A stretch of DNA of 64,000 nt, taken from the NCBI GenBank assembly GCA_030527185.1, contig JAUNBF010000003.1, forward strand, positions 1 through 64,000. The letters run 5' to 3'. Shown here one piece after another: positions 9,160 to 17,885 of the stretch. This DNA comes from Planctomycetia bacterium. Lineage in GTDB: Bacteria > Planctomycetota > Planctomycetia > Pirellulales > Thermoguttaceae. Position 1 is the first letter of the stretch, and each line of letters opens with the position of its first letter. The notes beneath the pieces are model-generated. The model made no database searches. It worked only from the letters and a program-made list of their open reading frames with translations, and was not told where the DNA came from. Made by a program: the position numbers and the translations under genes.

Positions 9160-9210
9160 ACGATGGTATCCTGGCGATCAAATGAAAAATCGTCCAAGGT
9201 TTGGGAACGA

Positions 9211-10782
9211 ATGAGGCGATTTCCAAAAAGGAATGGGAACGTGCGAGGTTTACATCGGATTATCGGTTGGAGTATTTTGTTTCTGGGAATCTGCGTCACG
9301 CCGCTTGCTGCGCAGTGGTGGAAATCGGACAAAAGTTCCCAGGATTCCTCCAGTTCCGTCACGGAAATTAGTCGGGAACAGTTTGAAAGTTACTCGGAAG
9401 CCAAAAACCGTCAAAAGGAGGAAGCGAAAAGTAACAAAGGTTTTCTGATTCGTTTTCCGTGGGCCAAAAAAGAGGAGGAGGAACTTCGGAAAGAACTCCC
9501 GGCAGACGGAAAAAAAGAGGTGGCCGATCCATTTGGTCCGGCTCAATATCCGCAAACGCCCGTTTATCAGGATTTGAATGCACTGGAAAATCCCGAACCG
9601 AATTCTACGGTACAACCTTCCACTTCGATGGCCGCGGCAGCGCCAACCAGAGAAAACGTTGCCCCTCTTTCCCCTCTTCCTCCCCAGGCGAAACCCTCCG
9701 AAGAAACCCTCTTGACGAAAATTCCCTCTTTGCAAACAGACACATCCTCCCTTTCAGAAAAAGGAATCCAGTTTTATACCCACGGCCAGACGATTGCCCA
9801 AGTGGGAAGTCAGGTGGTTCTGGCCGGAGACATTATGGACTCGGTGGATCGGATTCTGGAAGAGAATAAGGATAAAATGCCTCCCGAAGCGGTTCCGATT
9901 CAACGGGAGATGATTGCGCGGGCGTTTCTGGAGCAGGCGGTGGAATCCAAATTGATTTATTGCGACATTTTACGTACCATTCCCCCGGAAGGATTGCAGA
10001 AAAATATCGAAATGATCGATAAACTATTTGAGAGCCAGGAATTGCCGCAACGAATGAAGAAAGCGAACGTGACGCTGCGGGAGGATTACGAAAAGTTGCT
10101 GGAAAGCCAGGGAACGACCATCCTGAAGCAAAAATACCTCTTCCGGGAAATCGTTTTGTGCCAGCAGTGGCTTCAGCAGTCGATTACGGTCAATGAAGAC
10201 GTTTCCCCAGCCGAAGTGATGGATTATTACCGGGAACATCTCCAGGAATTCGAGACACCTCCCAAAGCGCGTTGGGAAGAACTGGTGGTTCGGAAGTCGC
10301 GGTTTCATTCACGGGAAGATGCCTACCGGGAAATCATTCGGATCGGCTCGATGGTGGCGGTTCAGGGAAAACCCTTTGCGGAGGTGGCACGAGAGTTTTC
10401 CCACAAGGCAACCTCCATGGATGGTGGTCAACACGACTGGATTCAACCGGGAGAATTGGCCTCCAAACCGTTGGAAAACGCGGTTTTTTCCCAGCCGGTG
10501 GGACAGTTGAGTGAAAATATTATTGAGGATGACGATTGTTTTTACATCATTCGGGTTCTGGAACGCCAGGACTTGATTCGGAAACCGTTCGTCGATGCTC
10601 AGGTGGAAATTAAGGAAAAAATCGTCCAACAGAAAAAAGAAGAAGGAAAACAAGAATATTTAGACCGTCTCCGCAAAGAAATTCCCGTCCTGACGATTTT
10701 CGATGGGATTCCCACGCCGGAAGAACGGATGAAGAACGCTCAGAAAAGTCCCGCCTCGCAGAATCCCTGGGGACAACTTTAA
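9211..10782 (+). CDS. SurA-like periplasmic peptidylprolyl isomerase
   Basis: About 523 aa with a hydrophobic signal segment (GWSILFLGICVTPLAAQ), a low-complexity Pro/Ser/Glu linker to about residue 200, a SurA-type N-terminal chaperone region, and one PpiC/parvulin domain in the C-terminal third (ARWEELVVRKS, FAEVAREFSHK, DGGQHDWIQPGEL, YIIRVLER). The likely role is folding of outer-membrane or exported proteins. The start is uncertain: the ATG at 9163 overlaps the predicted transcription start, 9211 is the next ATG, and a GTG at 9241 has the best RBS (AAGGA at 8 nt). The next gene follows on the same strand after 39 bp. Confidence 0.85.
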   Translation: MRRFPKRNGNVRGLHRIIGWSILFLGICVTPLAAQWWKSDKSSQDSSSSVTEISREQFESYSEAKNRQKEEAKSNKGFLIRFPWAKKEEEELRKELPADGKKEVADPFGPAQYPQTPVYQDLNALENPEPNSTVQPSTSMAAAAPTRENVAPLSPLPPQAKPSEETLLTKIPSLQTDTSSLSEKGIQFYTHGQTIAQVGSQVVLAGDIMDSVDRILEENKDKMPPEAVPIQREMIARAFLEQAVESKLIYCDILRTIPPEGLQKNIEMIDKLFESQELPQRMKKANVTLREDYEKLLESQGTTILKQKYLFREIVLCQQWLQQSITVNEDVSPAEVMDYYREHLQEFETPPKARWEELVVRKSRFHSREDAYREIIRIGSMVAVQGKPFAEVAREFSHKATSMDGGQHDWIQPGELASKPLENAVFSQPVGQLSENIIEDDDCFYIIRVLERQDLIRKPFVDAQVEIKEKIVQQKKEEGKQEYLDRLRKEIPVLTIFDGIPTPEERMKNAQKSPASQNPWGQL

Positions 10783-10821
10783 GAATCCTTACCCCAAGAC
10801 TACAGGAAAAGGTGTTACGTT

Positions 10822-11376
10822 ATGAAAACAAAAAATGGAATTTTGGCTGTATGGACCGTGATGATTGTGACAATCGTTGGGATAGATTCGGCTTACGCAC
10901 AGAGACGTGCCTGGGGGGAACGTCCTTTTTCTGCCCGAAATCGGGATTTGGGAATGGAAAATCCGGGCAATCCTGTGGCTGTTCCTCCTGGTGAAAACTT
11001 CCCCGGCATGGCGAATGAAAATCGTCCTTTTCGGCGTAATCCTGAGGGAGGACTCTGGGGTCGTCAAACTCGCCGCCAGCGAGAAATGGAAGAAGCGGCC
11101 ATGCAGCAATGGCTGGAAGAGACACAGGGACTTGGAAATCACGATATTACGCAGGCCGAGACCGAAATTCCAGCCGGACGATCCGTTTTGCGAAGAAATC
11201 CCCAAAATCCTGCCGCCGCCCCAGCTTTCATTCCACGTGGCGAAGGACTTCTGGCCAATCCCAATGCCGCCATTCGCACACGTCGCCCCGCCGTTTCCGA
11301 AAACATCTCGCCGACCGACAAAAAACCACTCCGCGACATGACTTCCGAAGAAATCACATCGCTCTTTGATGAGTGA
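10822..11376 (+). CDS. Small secreted hypothetical protein
   Basis: 184 aa with a clear signal peptide (cleavage near SAYA-QRR). The mature part is hydrophilic, rich in Arg, Asn and Pro, and likely disordered, with runs such as RRNPEGG, RRNPQNPAAAP and RTRRPAVS and a short acidic C-terminus (TSEEITSLFDE). I recognise no family. It sits 39 bp after the SurA-like gene on the same strand, so a role as a cell-envelope accessory is possible, but this is inference only. It is convergent with the PEP-CTERM gene ending at 11503; the 126-bp spacer shows no convincing terminator. Confidence 0.7.
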   Translation: MKTKNGILAVWTVMIVTIVGIDSAYAQRRAWGERPFSARNRDLGMENPGNPVAVPPGENFPGMANENRPFRRNPEGGLWGRQTRRQREMEEAAMQQWLEETQGLGNHDITQAETEIPAGRSVLRRNPQNPAAAPAFIPRGEGLLANPNAAIRTRRPAVSENISPTDKKPLRDMTSEEITSLFDE

Positions 11377-11502
11377 GAGGAAATTTGCCTCCAGTCCCGG
11401 CAGGGAAGGTTGTAACGAAAGGAACGCCTTCCCCGAACGGGATTTTTCTGGACGCTACTCATTCCTCTTCTTCTCACGAATCCATAGGACCTACTCAACC
11501 AA

Positions 11503-12363
11503 TCAGACACGATTCCGTTTTTTTCGATACACCCACAAGCCTCCCACTCCCAAAATCAAAAGTAGCCAGGAAGCCGGTTCGGGAACGGAAGACTGGGGAG
11601 AGGAAGAAAGTACGGAAAGGTTCAAACATGTCAGGTCGCCAGAGAGATTATTTCTCGCATTTATCAGAAAGTCAATATAGGATAAACCCTCTGCGGAAAA
11701 CAGGATATTCTCCAAATTTATCTTGTAAATATTGGTACCACCCGAAGTATCTAGGAGCATGCTCAAATCCGAATCCGTCACTTGAGAAAAAAGTTCCACC
11801 TTCTCGTTATCCTCATACATGGCGGTGATGGAAAAACGGATTCCGTCCCTCTCTTTGTTAGGGGTGTTGGTGACAATGCTGGAAAGGACATCGCCCACGA
11901 TTTGTAAATCTCCCGTCATTTCCTCTGCTGGCGTCCATCGAAGAAGCATTCCTGTAGAGGTACTCAATGGATGGGTGAAAATATAGTCCGAGGTTCTATC
12001 AGCGTTGACAGCATACGGTGCCAGTTTACCCAAAGCTCCACCAGATGACGTGTCGGATACGGTATTGACCGAGCGAAACGAACCTGCCAACCCATTTCCC
12101 GCTCCTGAAGCATAATAGCCAAACCCCTCGTTATTGGTGGCTTTTGATGTGGTCACAGTACCTCCGTCATCGCGTAAACTCCACGTTCCCAAAATGGTTC
12201 CGTTTTCATCCAGAGAGGAAAAACTCCCCGAAACACCTGCGGCAGTCGGTTCCACGTAATCTGCCGTAAACGAGGTTGTGAAGCTGACCGGGGCGGCACC
12301 CACCCACGCATTTCCACTGCCGAACAACATTGTCAAAAAGACAATCAATACTCTGCGTTTCAT
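11503..12363 (-). CDS. PEP-CTERM secreted protein
   Basis: 286 aa with an intact signal peptide (MKRRVLIVFLTMLFGSGNAW, then VGAAP) and a C-terminal PEP-CTERM anchor (SVPEPASWLLLILGVGGLW, then basic KKRNR). The body is a beta-rich extracellular domain with no catalytic motif I recognise. The PEP-CTERM signal would be processed by an exosortase, which is not in this window. There is no homopolymer tract in this gene, in contrast with the PEP-CTERM genes at 3938 and 46795. It is divergent from a XylR-type regulator across a 237-bp spacer with operator-like repeats. Confidence 0.85.
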   Translation of the reverse strand: MKRRVLIVFLTMLFGSGNAWVGAAPVSFTTSFTADYVEPTAAGVSGSFSSLDENGTILGTWSLRDDGGTVTTSKATNNEGFGYYASGAGNGLAGSFRSVNTVSDTSSGGALGKLAPYAVNADRTSDYIFTHPLSTSTGMLLRWTPAEEMTGDLQIVGDVLSSIVTNTPNKERDGIRFSITAMYEDNEKVELFSQVTDSDLSMLLDTSGGTNIYKINLENILFSAEGLSYIDFLINARNNLSGDLTCLNLSVLSSSPQSSVPEPASWLLLILGVGGLWVYRKKRNRV

Positions 12364-12417
12364 GACATTCTACTCCTGTTCCATTTTCCTGTTTTGGTTG
12401 GTTTTACACACGGACTC

Positions 12418-12431
12418 TTTTTGATTTTGCG
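12418..12431 (+). promoter_or_regulatory. Candidate operator site 1, TTTTTGATTTTGCG
   Basis: A 14-bp word identical to the one at 12533-12546, 115 bp away (about 11 helical turns), so both lie on the same DNA face. Site 1 is downstream of the predicted PEP-CTERM promoter and site 2 upstream, as in AraC-type looping repression. Confidence 0.45.
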
Positions 12432-12482
12432 GAAATTCAAAAAATAACCACTCAAAATTTTTTCACCCCATCCCACAATAAC

Positions 12483-12511
12483 ATTGTATTCCACTGTAGA
12501 CAGAATAGCAA
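12483..12511 (-). promoter_or_regulatory. Predicted sigma-70 promoter for the 12363 PEP-CTERM gene
   Basis: On the minus strand TTGCTA (12506-12511) and TACAAT (12483-12488) are separated by 17 bp. The start point would be near 12476, leaving a leader of about 113 nt that contains operator site 1. Confidence 0.5.
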
Positions 12512-12532
12512 TAAGCAGAATGCGTAAAATAT

Positions 12533-12546
12533 TTTTTGATTTTGCG
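12533..12546 (+). promoter_or_regulatory. Candidate operator site 2, TTTTTGATTTTGCG
   Basis: The second identical 14-bp copy lies upstream of the PEP-CTERM -35 box and 55 bp before the start codon of the XylR-type regulator. It could serve both divergent genes. Confidence 0.45.
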
Positions 12547-12600
12547 TCAAACGGGTAGTCCCCCCTTTTATCCTGGGAGACCTTTTATAGAATCAAGTTT

Positions 12601-13767
12601 ATGAGCGAGATGAGAAACCGTATTCCGAGAGTCTGTATTTTACTGGAACTTTCCATGAAATCCTGTCGGGAGAAATTGCGTGGAATTCTGAGGTACGAAC
12701 GCCTCTACGGTCCATGGCGTATTTTTCTCCCGAATCGGGGAAGAACGTGTTCCACCAATCTTGCCTGGGAAAATTTTGACGGCATCATTTCAGGAAACGA
12801 CGCCGGGTTGCCTCTGCACTGTGCCGACACACTCCGAAACATCCCCGTCGCCCTGATTGATTACGGCGAATGGAACCCGCCCTTTCAAAACCAGATACAA
12901 ATTCGCTGCGATAACGAAGAAATCGGCGAAATGGGAGCCGAGTACCTGCTGGAATTGGGAATGAAACATTTTGCCTTTGTCGAGCAGGCTTTTGAGGTGA
13001 ACTGGTCGATCATTCGACGTCTGGCTTTTGAAAAAAGAATTGCCAAAGAAGGTTTTGACTGTTCCGTTTTCTCCTGTTACTCGGCTCGTGATCAGGATTC
13101 CAGGGAAGATACGGAAGCACTGAAACGCTGGCTCCTGAAACTGCCCCATCCAACAGGAATCATGACCGCCAACGATGCCCGTGGTCTTCAGGTTTTGTAT
13201 GCGTGTCAGGAGGCGGGACGGAATGTTCCTCAGGAAATGGCGATCCTGGGTGTGGACGACGATGAGATGCTCTGCCAGATGGGCGATCCCTCTCTTTCCA
13301 GCCTCCTTCTCGATTGTGAACAGGGAGGTTTTCTTGCTGCCGAATTGCTCGACAAACGAATGCGTGGAAAAGAGGTTCCGCCACAGACGCTTCATTATCA
13401 GACACTGCGTGTGTGCGAACGCCGAAGTACCTCCATCCACTACAAACTCGATCCTTTCATCGTTGAAGTGAAAGAATTTATTGAAGAAAATGCCTGGCTG
13501 GGAATTTCGGTGGCGGATATTGTCGCCCACTGTCAAGCGTCACGAAGCACTCTGGAGCGGGCTTTCAAACAAGCTTATCGCTGTACTCTTCTGGAAGAGA
13601 TTCAACGTGTCCGATTTGAACGGGTTTGTCGTTTTCTTTTGGAAACCGATTTGACAGTGGCGGAAATTGCCTCTCTATGTGGTTTTCGCAGTGTCAGTGC
13701 CCTGAGTTTTCAGTTCAAAAAAAGATTCGGAAAAACGACCGGCGAGTTCCGAAGAAATCGCCGATAA
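12601..13767 (+). CDS. XylR-type AraC-family transcriptional regulator
   Basis: 388 aa with two parts: a LacI/periplasmic-binding-protein-like sensor (about residues 10-275, including TGIMTANDARGLQVLYAC and the GVDDDEMLC strand) and a C-terminal AraC HTH pair (about 285-385: SVADIVAHCQASRSTLERAF and SVSALSFQFKKRFGKTTGEF). This is the architecture of xylose-type activators, widespread in PVC and gut bacteria, that respond to a sugar and control neighbouring catabolic genes. The RBS at the ATG is weak; an internal ATG 9 bp later is possible. It is divergent from a PEP-CTERM gene, with matching direct repeats between them. The inducing sugar cannot be predicted. Confidence 0.88.
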   Translation: MSEMRNRIPRVCILLELSMKSCREKLRGILRYERLYGPWRIFLPNRGRTCSTNLAWENFDGIISGNDAGLPLHCADTLRNIPVALIDYGEWNPPFQNQIQIRCDNEEIGEMGAEYLLELGMKHFAFVEQAFEVNWSIIRRLAFEKRIAKEGFDCSVFSCYSARDQDSREDTEALKRWLLKLPHPTGIMTANDARGLQVLYACQEAGRNVPQEMAILGVDDDEMLCQMGDPSLSSLLLDCEQGGFLAAELLDKRMRGKEVPPQTLHYQTLRVCERRSTSIHYKLDPFIVEVKEFIEENAWLGISVADIVAHCQASRSTLERAFKQAYRCTLLEEIQRVRFERVCRFLLETDLTVAEIASLCGFRSVSALSFQFKKRFGKTTGEFRRNRR

Positions 13768-13862
13768 CCTTTTTCCCCATCCATTAGAGTACTTCCAGAT
13801 TGAAAACATCGGCTGAGAATTTGGTACTCCTTCCACTTTGAATTTCAGGAAAACGAAAGAAA

Positions 13863-13890
13863 AACCCCTACCTTGGGGAGGGGCTTGGGG
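13863..13890. repeat. Partial copy B of the palindromic repeat
   Basis: ACCCCTACCTTGGGGAGGGG followed by CTT matches the second-hairpin part of the dispersed repeat (CCCCT...AGGGGCTT). It lies between the XylR-type gene and the DUF1080 gene, which converge. The rest of this 179-bp spacer shows nothing else. Confidence 0.45.
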
Positions 13891-13946
13891 AAGGGAGTCC
13901 CAAAAACTCAAGTAGATGAAGTATAAATTATCAATGGAACAAAACG

Positions 13947-14591
13947 CTAGGGGAGTTCTTTGATCCGAATATTGCGGAATTCCACGCGGTCGCCATGACC
14001 ACAGAAGGCAATCGCCCCAGAAGGATTGTGCAGACCGGGATGTTCCCGACCGTCGATCGTTTTTTCGATTTGCGAAATGTCCGCGTCAACCACGACCTGG
14101 CCGTTGATCGTGACGCGAATTTTGCCGCCGTCAGCCACGATTTCCTCACAGTTCCACTCTCCCGCAGGTTTCGTCGCTCCACGTTTGACCGCGACAACGC
14201 CGTAAATCGAGCCGCAGAACTGGTACGGTTTCAATCCCTTGTACTTTTCCGCGTAGTCGTCGAGAATCTGAATCTCCATGCCATGATACGCCGCGTCTTT
14301 TCCCGGCACACAACGAATGCCGATACCATTGTTTCCCCCTTCCGGGACGCGAAATTCCAGCCGCAGGACGAAATTTTTGTAATCCTTCGGGAAATAGAGA
14401 AAACCGCCCGGATTGCAGGTCAAAACCCCATCTTTGGCCGTGTAGCCTTTCGTGTCGCCCCGCCAGCCGTCGAGATTTTCGCCGTTGAAAACCTGGACGA
14501 AACCCTCTTTCTGCTCCGCTTCGGGAAGGGTCGCCGCTTCTGCCGCCAGCGCACAGAGCAACCCGGTCAAAAAACATCCCAATCGTTTCAT
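13947..14591 (-). CDS. DUF1080 (3-keto-disaccharide hydrolase-like) protein
   Basis: 214 aa with a signal peptide (cleavage near AAEAA-TLPEAE) and a single DUF1080 jelly-roll domain: FVQVFNGENLDGWRGD, GGFLYFPKDYKNFVLRLEFR, GNNGIGIRC, GMEIQILDD and the terminal VEFRNIRIKEL. DUF1080 members include 3-keto-glucoside hydrolases acting with Gfo/Idh/MocA oxidoreductases in oxidative glycoside cleavage. The gene is translationally coupled (ATGA overlap) to exactly such an oxidoreductase, which supports that reading; enzymatic activity is inferred. Location is probably periplasmic. Confidence 0.85.
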   Translation of the reverse strand: MKRLGCFLTGLLCALAAEAATLPEAEQKEGFVQVFNGENLDGWRGDTKGYTAKDGVLTCNPGGFLYFPKDYKNFVLRLEFRVPEGGNNGIGIRCVPGKDAAYHGMEIQILDDYAEKYKGLKPYQFCGSIYGVVAVKRGATKPAGEWNCEEIVADGGKIRVTINGQVVVDADISQIEKTIDGREHPGLHNPSGAIAFCGHGDRVEFRNIRIKELP

Positions 14592-15772
14592 CGTTCATCC
14601 TCCACAAGTTTTTGTGCCCGTTCGTTGCCAATCACTTTTCCCGCCGCAGCGTCCCAGTACAGCGTTTCGCCACACCGATACGCCACCACGCCGAGTAAAA
14701 CCGCCTCGGTCAAACGTCCGGTATAACCAAAATGACAGGAAGGTTCTTCCTGCGTCCGAATACCTTGCAGCCACTCCTTCAAATGCCCCGGCGAAGGGGG
14801 AATCGTCGCCGGAGGTGGCTCGTAATTCGCAAAATCCGCTTCCGGGAGCAAAATCCGGTGCGTGTAGTCCGCCAGCAACATCCCCCGACTTCCGACGAAC
14901 AATACCCCTCCCAGCCAGAGCGGAAGTTGGTTTTTCACAAGGACTTCCGGCGTTTCGTCACCGTCGTACCACGTGAGTTGAATCTCCTCTTGCGGCGTCG
15001 GGAAAACATAATCCACCCGCAATCGCAACGGTGCCATTTCCGTCTGCGTTTCCAGCGACGGCCCGGTCGCGCGGATCGTTTTCGGAGCGTCGAGATTCAA
15101 TGCCCAAAACGCCAAGTCCATGTAATGACACCCCATATCTCCCAACGTGCCACTCCCGAAATCCCACCAACGCCGCCAGTTGGCCGGATGGTAACACTGC
15201 GAGTGATACGGTCGCTGCGGGGCATTTCCCAGCCACAAATCCCAGTGCAAATTCCTCGGTGGTTCCTGGGTTTCCGCAGGTCGCACGTCGTTTCCGCCCC
15301 ATCCCTTACCACACCAGACGTGGACTTCCGACACGGTGCCAATCGCGTCACTTTGAATCATCTCCACCACCCGGCGGTAATTTTCCAGAGCGTGCATTTG
15401 CATTCCGGTCTGGGTAATAACCTTTTTTTCCCGTGCCTTTTCCGCCATGAGCCGGCATTCCCGGACACTGTGTGCCAACGGCTTTTCGCAATAGACATGC
15501 AAACCATACTCCATCGCCAGCATGGAAATCGGAAAATGCGTATGATCCGGCGTGTTGACCACCACACCGTCCAGCCGCGTATGATTTTCCTCCAACAGAC
15601 GGCGGTAGTCGTTGTACAACTTCGTCTCACCGCAACACCGCAACGCCGCTTTTCTCAGAAAATCTTCATCGACATCCGCAATTGCCACCACATTTTCGAC
15701 AAAAGCCCCTCCCAGCACCTCTTTCCCCCGTCCCCCAACGCCGATCACGGCCAAATTCAAACGACGCTCCAT
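14588..15772 (-). CDS. Gfo/Idh/MocA family oxidoreductase
   Basis: 394 aa, starting directly with a Rossmann NAD(P) site (LAVIGVGGRGKEVLGG) and the family EKPLA motif (YCEKPLAHSVRECRLM), followed by a C-terminal alpha/beta domain with GDMGCHYMDLAFWAL. Such enzymes oxidise sugar or inositol derivatives, often to 3-keto sugars. No signal peptide is visible, although many planctomycete members carry a Tat signal, so this one is likely cytoplasmic. It is coupled by ATGA overlap to the DUF1080 protein. The two probably act in 3-keto-glycoside metabolism (inference). Confidence 0.88.
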   Translation of the reverse strand: MERRLNLAVIGVGGRGKEVLGGAFVENVVAIADVDEDFLRKAALRCCGETKLYNDYRRLLEENHTRLDGVVVNTPDHTHFPISMLAMEYGLHVYCEKPLAHSVRECRLMAEKAREKKVITQTGMQMHALENYRRVVEMIQSDAIGTVSEVHVWCGKGWGGNDVRPAETQEPPRNLHWDLWLGNAPQRPYHSQCYHPANWRRWWDFGSGTLGDMGCHYMDLAFWALNLDAPKTIRATGPSLETQTEMAPLRLRVDYVFPTPQEEIQLTWYDGDETPEVLVKNQLPLWLGGVLFVGSRGMLLADYTHRILLPEADFANYEPPPATIPPSPGHLKEWLQGIRTQEEPSCHFGYTGRLTEAVLLGVVAYRCGETLYWDAAAGKVIGNERAQKLVEDER

Positions 15773-15955
15773 ACCACCTCATTCACTTCCATACCAAATC
15801 TTTCCACAACATCTTTTTACCTCATGACCTCTCATTTTGCCCCATTTCCCACCATCCGTCAAGGGTTGCCCGGAAAAATCCTCCCAAAATCGCAAAATAA
15901 ACCATCCTTCCCCCCCTTTTCCTCCCCTTTTTTTAAGAATATACTGCATTCTTAC

Positions 15956-15990
15956 CCCACCCATTAACCATTATATCATTCACCATTAAA
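15956..15990. repeat. Degenerate seven-base tandem repeat upstream of comF
   Basis: Units of seven such as ATTAACC, ATTATAT, CATTCAC and CATTAAA run up to the comF start codon. It resembles the clearer arrays at 16731, 16884, 51625 and 62802, but is degenerate. Confidence 0.35.
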
Positions 15991-15991
15991 A

Positions 15992-16732
15992 ATGTTTCCT
16001 TTTCCGATTCAACCGTTGGCTGAGTTGCTTTTTCCGAGGCGGTGTTATGGTTGTGGGAGGTTGCTGGAAGAAAGTGCGGAGCGGGAGTGGTGCGAAACGT
16101 GTCGGGAACGGTTGATGCCGGAACCGTTTGTGGGATGTCCGTTCTGCGGGACGTTTCTGGAGAAAAGTCCACCGCTTGCCCACCATTGCCATTTTTGTCA
16201 AAATGAGGTAAACTATTTTGACCGCGTGATTCCTTTCGGGAAATATGTGGGGAATTTGCGGTATCTGGTGCTGGAAATGAAAAAGGCGAGAAAAGAGCCG
16301 CTTGTCCGAGCCGTGGCGGAACTGGTTTGGGAACATCGGCGGCAGTGGCTTCGGCGGTGTCGTGCCGATGTCGTGATTCCCGTCCCCATGCACTGGTTTT
16401 ATCGTTACTGTCGGGGAATGAACAATCCCGATATTCTGGCCGAGGTGCTGGCGGAAAAGCTGGAACTTCCCCTGGAAAATCGACGAGTTCGCGTGCGGCG
16501 GATGACACTTTCCCAACGGAGTGTGGAATTTTCCCAACGGAAAGAGAATGTTCGGAACCTCTTCCAATTGACGCCGCCCCCCTCCCCATGGGAAGGAAAA
16601 CGGGTTTTGCTCGTGGACGACGTCGTGACTTCAGGTGCCACCTGCAATGCCCTGGCACATTTGTTAAAAACTGAGTGGAAAGTCTCCTTCGTCGCTGTTG
16701 TCGTGGTCGCTCGCGCGGGGAGAAAACAATGA
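15992..16732 (+). CDS. comF: ComF family phosphoribosyltransferase-like protein
   Basis: 246 aa with four-cysteine zinc-finger-like motifs at the N-terminus (CYGCGRLL, CETC, CPFCG, CHFC) and a C-terminal type I phosphoribosyltransferase domain with the PRPP loop VLLVDDVVTSGATCNAL. This is the ComF/GntX architecture, linked in other bacteria to DNA uptake and recombination; its biochemical role is not settled. The stop codon overlaps the first unit of a seven-base tandem repeat (16731-16758). The gene stands alone between the oxidoreductase pair and hemC. Confidence 0.9.
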   Translation: MFPFPIQPLAELLFPRRCYGCGRLLEESAEREWCETCRERLMPEPFVGCPFCGTFLEKSPPLAHHCHFCQNEVNYFDRVIPFGKYVGNLRYLVLEMKKARKEPLVRAVAELVWEHRRQWLRRCRADVVIPVPMHWFYRYCRGMNNPDILAEVLAEKLELPLENRRVRVRRMTLSQRSVEFSQRKENVRNLFQLTPPPSPWEGKRVLLVDDVVTSGATCNALAHLLKTEWKVSFVAVVVVARAGRKQ

Positions 16733-16758
16733 TTAGTGGTTAGTGATTAATATTGATC
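16731..16758. repeat. Seven-base tandem repeat at the comF stop codon
   Basis: Four units: GATTAGT, GGTTAGT, GATTAAT, ATTGATC. The period of seven places TAG/TAA/TGA in different frames. The first unit overlaps the comF TGA. Confidence 0.6.
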
Positions 16759-16805
16759 ACCTTTGGATGGTAGTAGAGTTGCAATAAAACGTTCAATATC
16801 CATTC

Positions 16806-16860
16806 AACCCAGCCCACTCTACCAACTTTTGCCAGCCACCCCTTCCAGAGGTTGGGGCTT
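16806..16860. repeat. Palindromic repeat, copy C
   Basis: CCCAGCCCACTC, then a short variable segment, then CCCCTTCC-AGA-GGTTGGGG followed by CTT matches the family layout seen at 56456 and 56590. It is flanked by two seven-base tandem arrays (16731-16758 and 16884-16911). Confidence 0.55.
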
Positions 16861-16883
16861 GGACTTGAAAACCCATTCTCCAC

Positions 16884-16911
16884 ATTAATCATTAATCATT
16901 AATCATTATTT
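16884..16911. repeat. Seven-base tandem repeat upstream of hemC
   Basis: Three perfect ATTAATC units followed by ATTATTT, ending just before the hemC ribosome site (AAGGG). Confidence 0.65.
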
Positions 16912-16928
16912 GATAAGGGTTGGTTTCG

Positions 16929-17876
16929 ATGATTCGTATAGGGACGCGTGCCAGTCAATTGGCACAATGGCAGGCTTACTGGTGTGCCAACCAACTGAAA
17001 AACGCGGGGATTGCGGTTGAGGTGGTGCTGATGACCACTTCCGGGGATAAGTGGTTGCCGCAAAATTCCTCTCTGCCGACACTGGCTGGGGGGAGTATGG
17101 GGCTTTTTACCAAGGAAATCCAAGTGGCTCTGTTGGAAAACCGGGTCGATTTGGCCGTACACAGTCTGAAAGATTTGCCGACAGAAACGACGCCAGGACT
17201 GACGCTGGCCGCCATTCCGCCGCGTGGCGTGGTGGAGGACGCAATTGTGCCGGGGAAGCATTTTGCCCACGATGCCACTTCGCTGGAACACCTTCCCGAC
17301 GGGACGATTCTGGGCACCAGCAGTCTGCGGCGGCAGGCACAATTACTCGCTCTGGCTCGCCAGTATGACCGAAAATGGACGATTCGCCCGATTCGCGGAA
17401 ATCTCAATACGCGGCTGCAAAAGTGCGATTCCGGGGAATACGACGTTCTGATTCTGGCACGCGCAGGTGTCGAACGGTTGGGGCTGGCTCACCGAATTGC
17501 CGGAATTTTGCCCCAAGAAGTCGTTTTTCCCGCTGTGGGACAGGGGGCACTGGGACTGGAAACGCGGGCTGATGATACCGAAACGATCGCCATTTTGCAA
17601 GACCTTCTCCACCATCCCCCGACCGCACGGGAAGTCTTGGCCGAACGTACTCTTTTGCAGGCTCTCGACGGTGGTTGCACAACGCCGATTGGTGCGTATT
17701 CCTCAGAAAAAACGCTCCACGCCCGAGTCATTGCTCTCGATGGCCGAACGTGGTTGGATGCGGAAGGAACCGGCGACGACCCCATTCTGTTAGGGCAACA
17801 GGTGGCTGCCGAGTTGAAAAAAAAGGGGGCCGGAAGCCTGATTCAGGAAGCCAGAACACGAGCCACGGTTCCCTGA
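16929..17876 (+). CDS. hemC: Hydroxymethylbilane synthase (porphobilinogen deaminase)
   Basis: About 315 aa, the standard length. The enzyme polymerises four porphobilinogens into hydroxymethylbilane in haem biosynthesis. Visible: IRIGTRASQLAQWQA at the N-terminus, VDLAVHSLKDLPTE (substrate site), ILGTSSLRRQAQLL and IRPIRGNLNTRL, and the dipyrromethane cofactor cysteine in ALDGGCTTPIGAYS. I chose the ATG at 16929 with AAGGG upstream rather than a TTG three codons earlier. It converges on hemL, another gene of the same pathway, with only 9 bp between stops. Confidence 0.97.
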   Translation: MIRIGTRASQLAQWQAYWCANQLKNAGIAVEVVLMTTSGDKWLPQNSSLPTLAGGSMGLFTKEIQVALLENRVDLAVHSLKDLPTETTPGLTLAAIPPRGVVEDAIVPGKHFAHDATSLEHLPDGTILGTSSLRRQAQLLALARQYDRKWTIRPIRGNLNTRLQKCDSGEYDVLILARAGVERLGLAHRIAGILPQEVVFPAVGQGALGLETRADDTETIAILQDLLHHPPTAREVLAERTLLQALDGGCTTPIGAYSSEKTLHARVIALDGRTWLDAEGTGDDPILLGQQVAAELKKKGAGSLIQEARTRATVP

Positions 17877-17885
17877 TAGGGATGG

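Noticed and set aside
9163-9210. ATG at 9163 as the start of the SurA-like gene
   Set aside because: It lies on the predicted transcription start of a TATAAT promoter and has no ribosome site.
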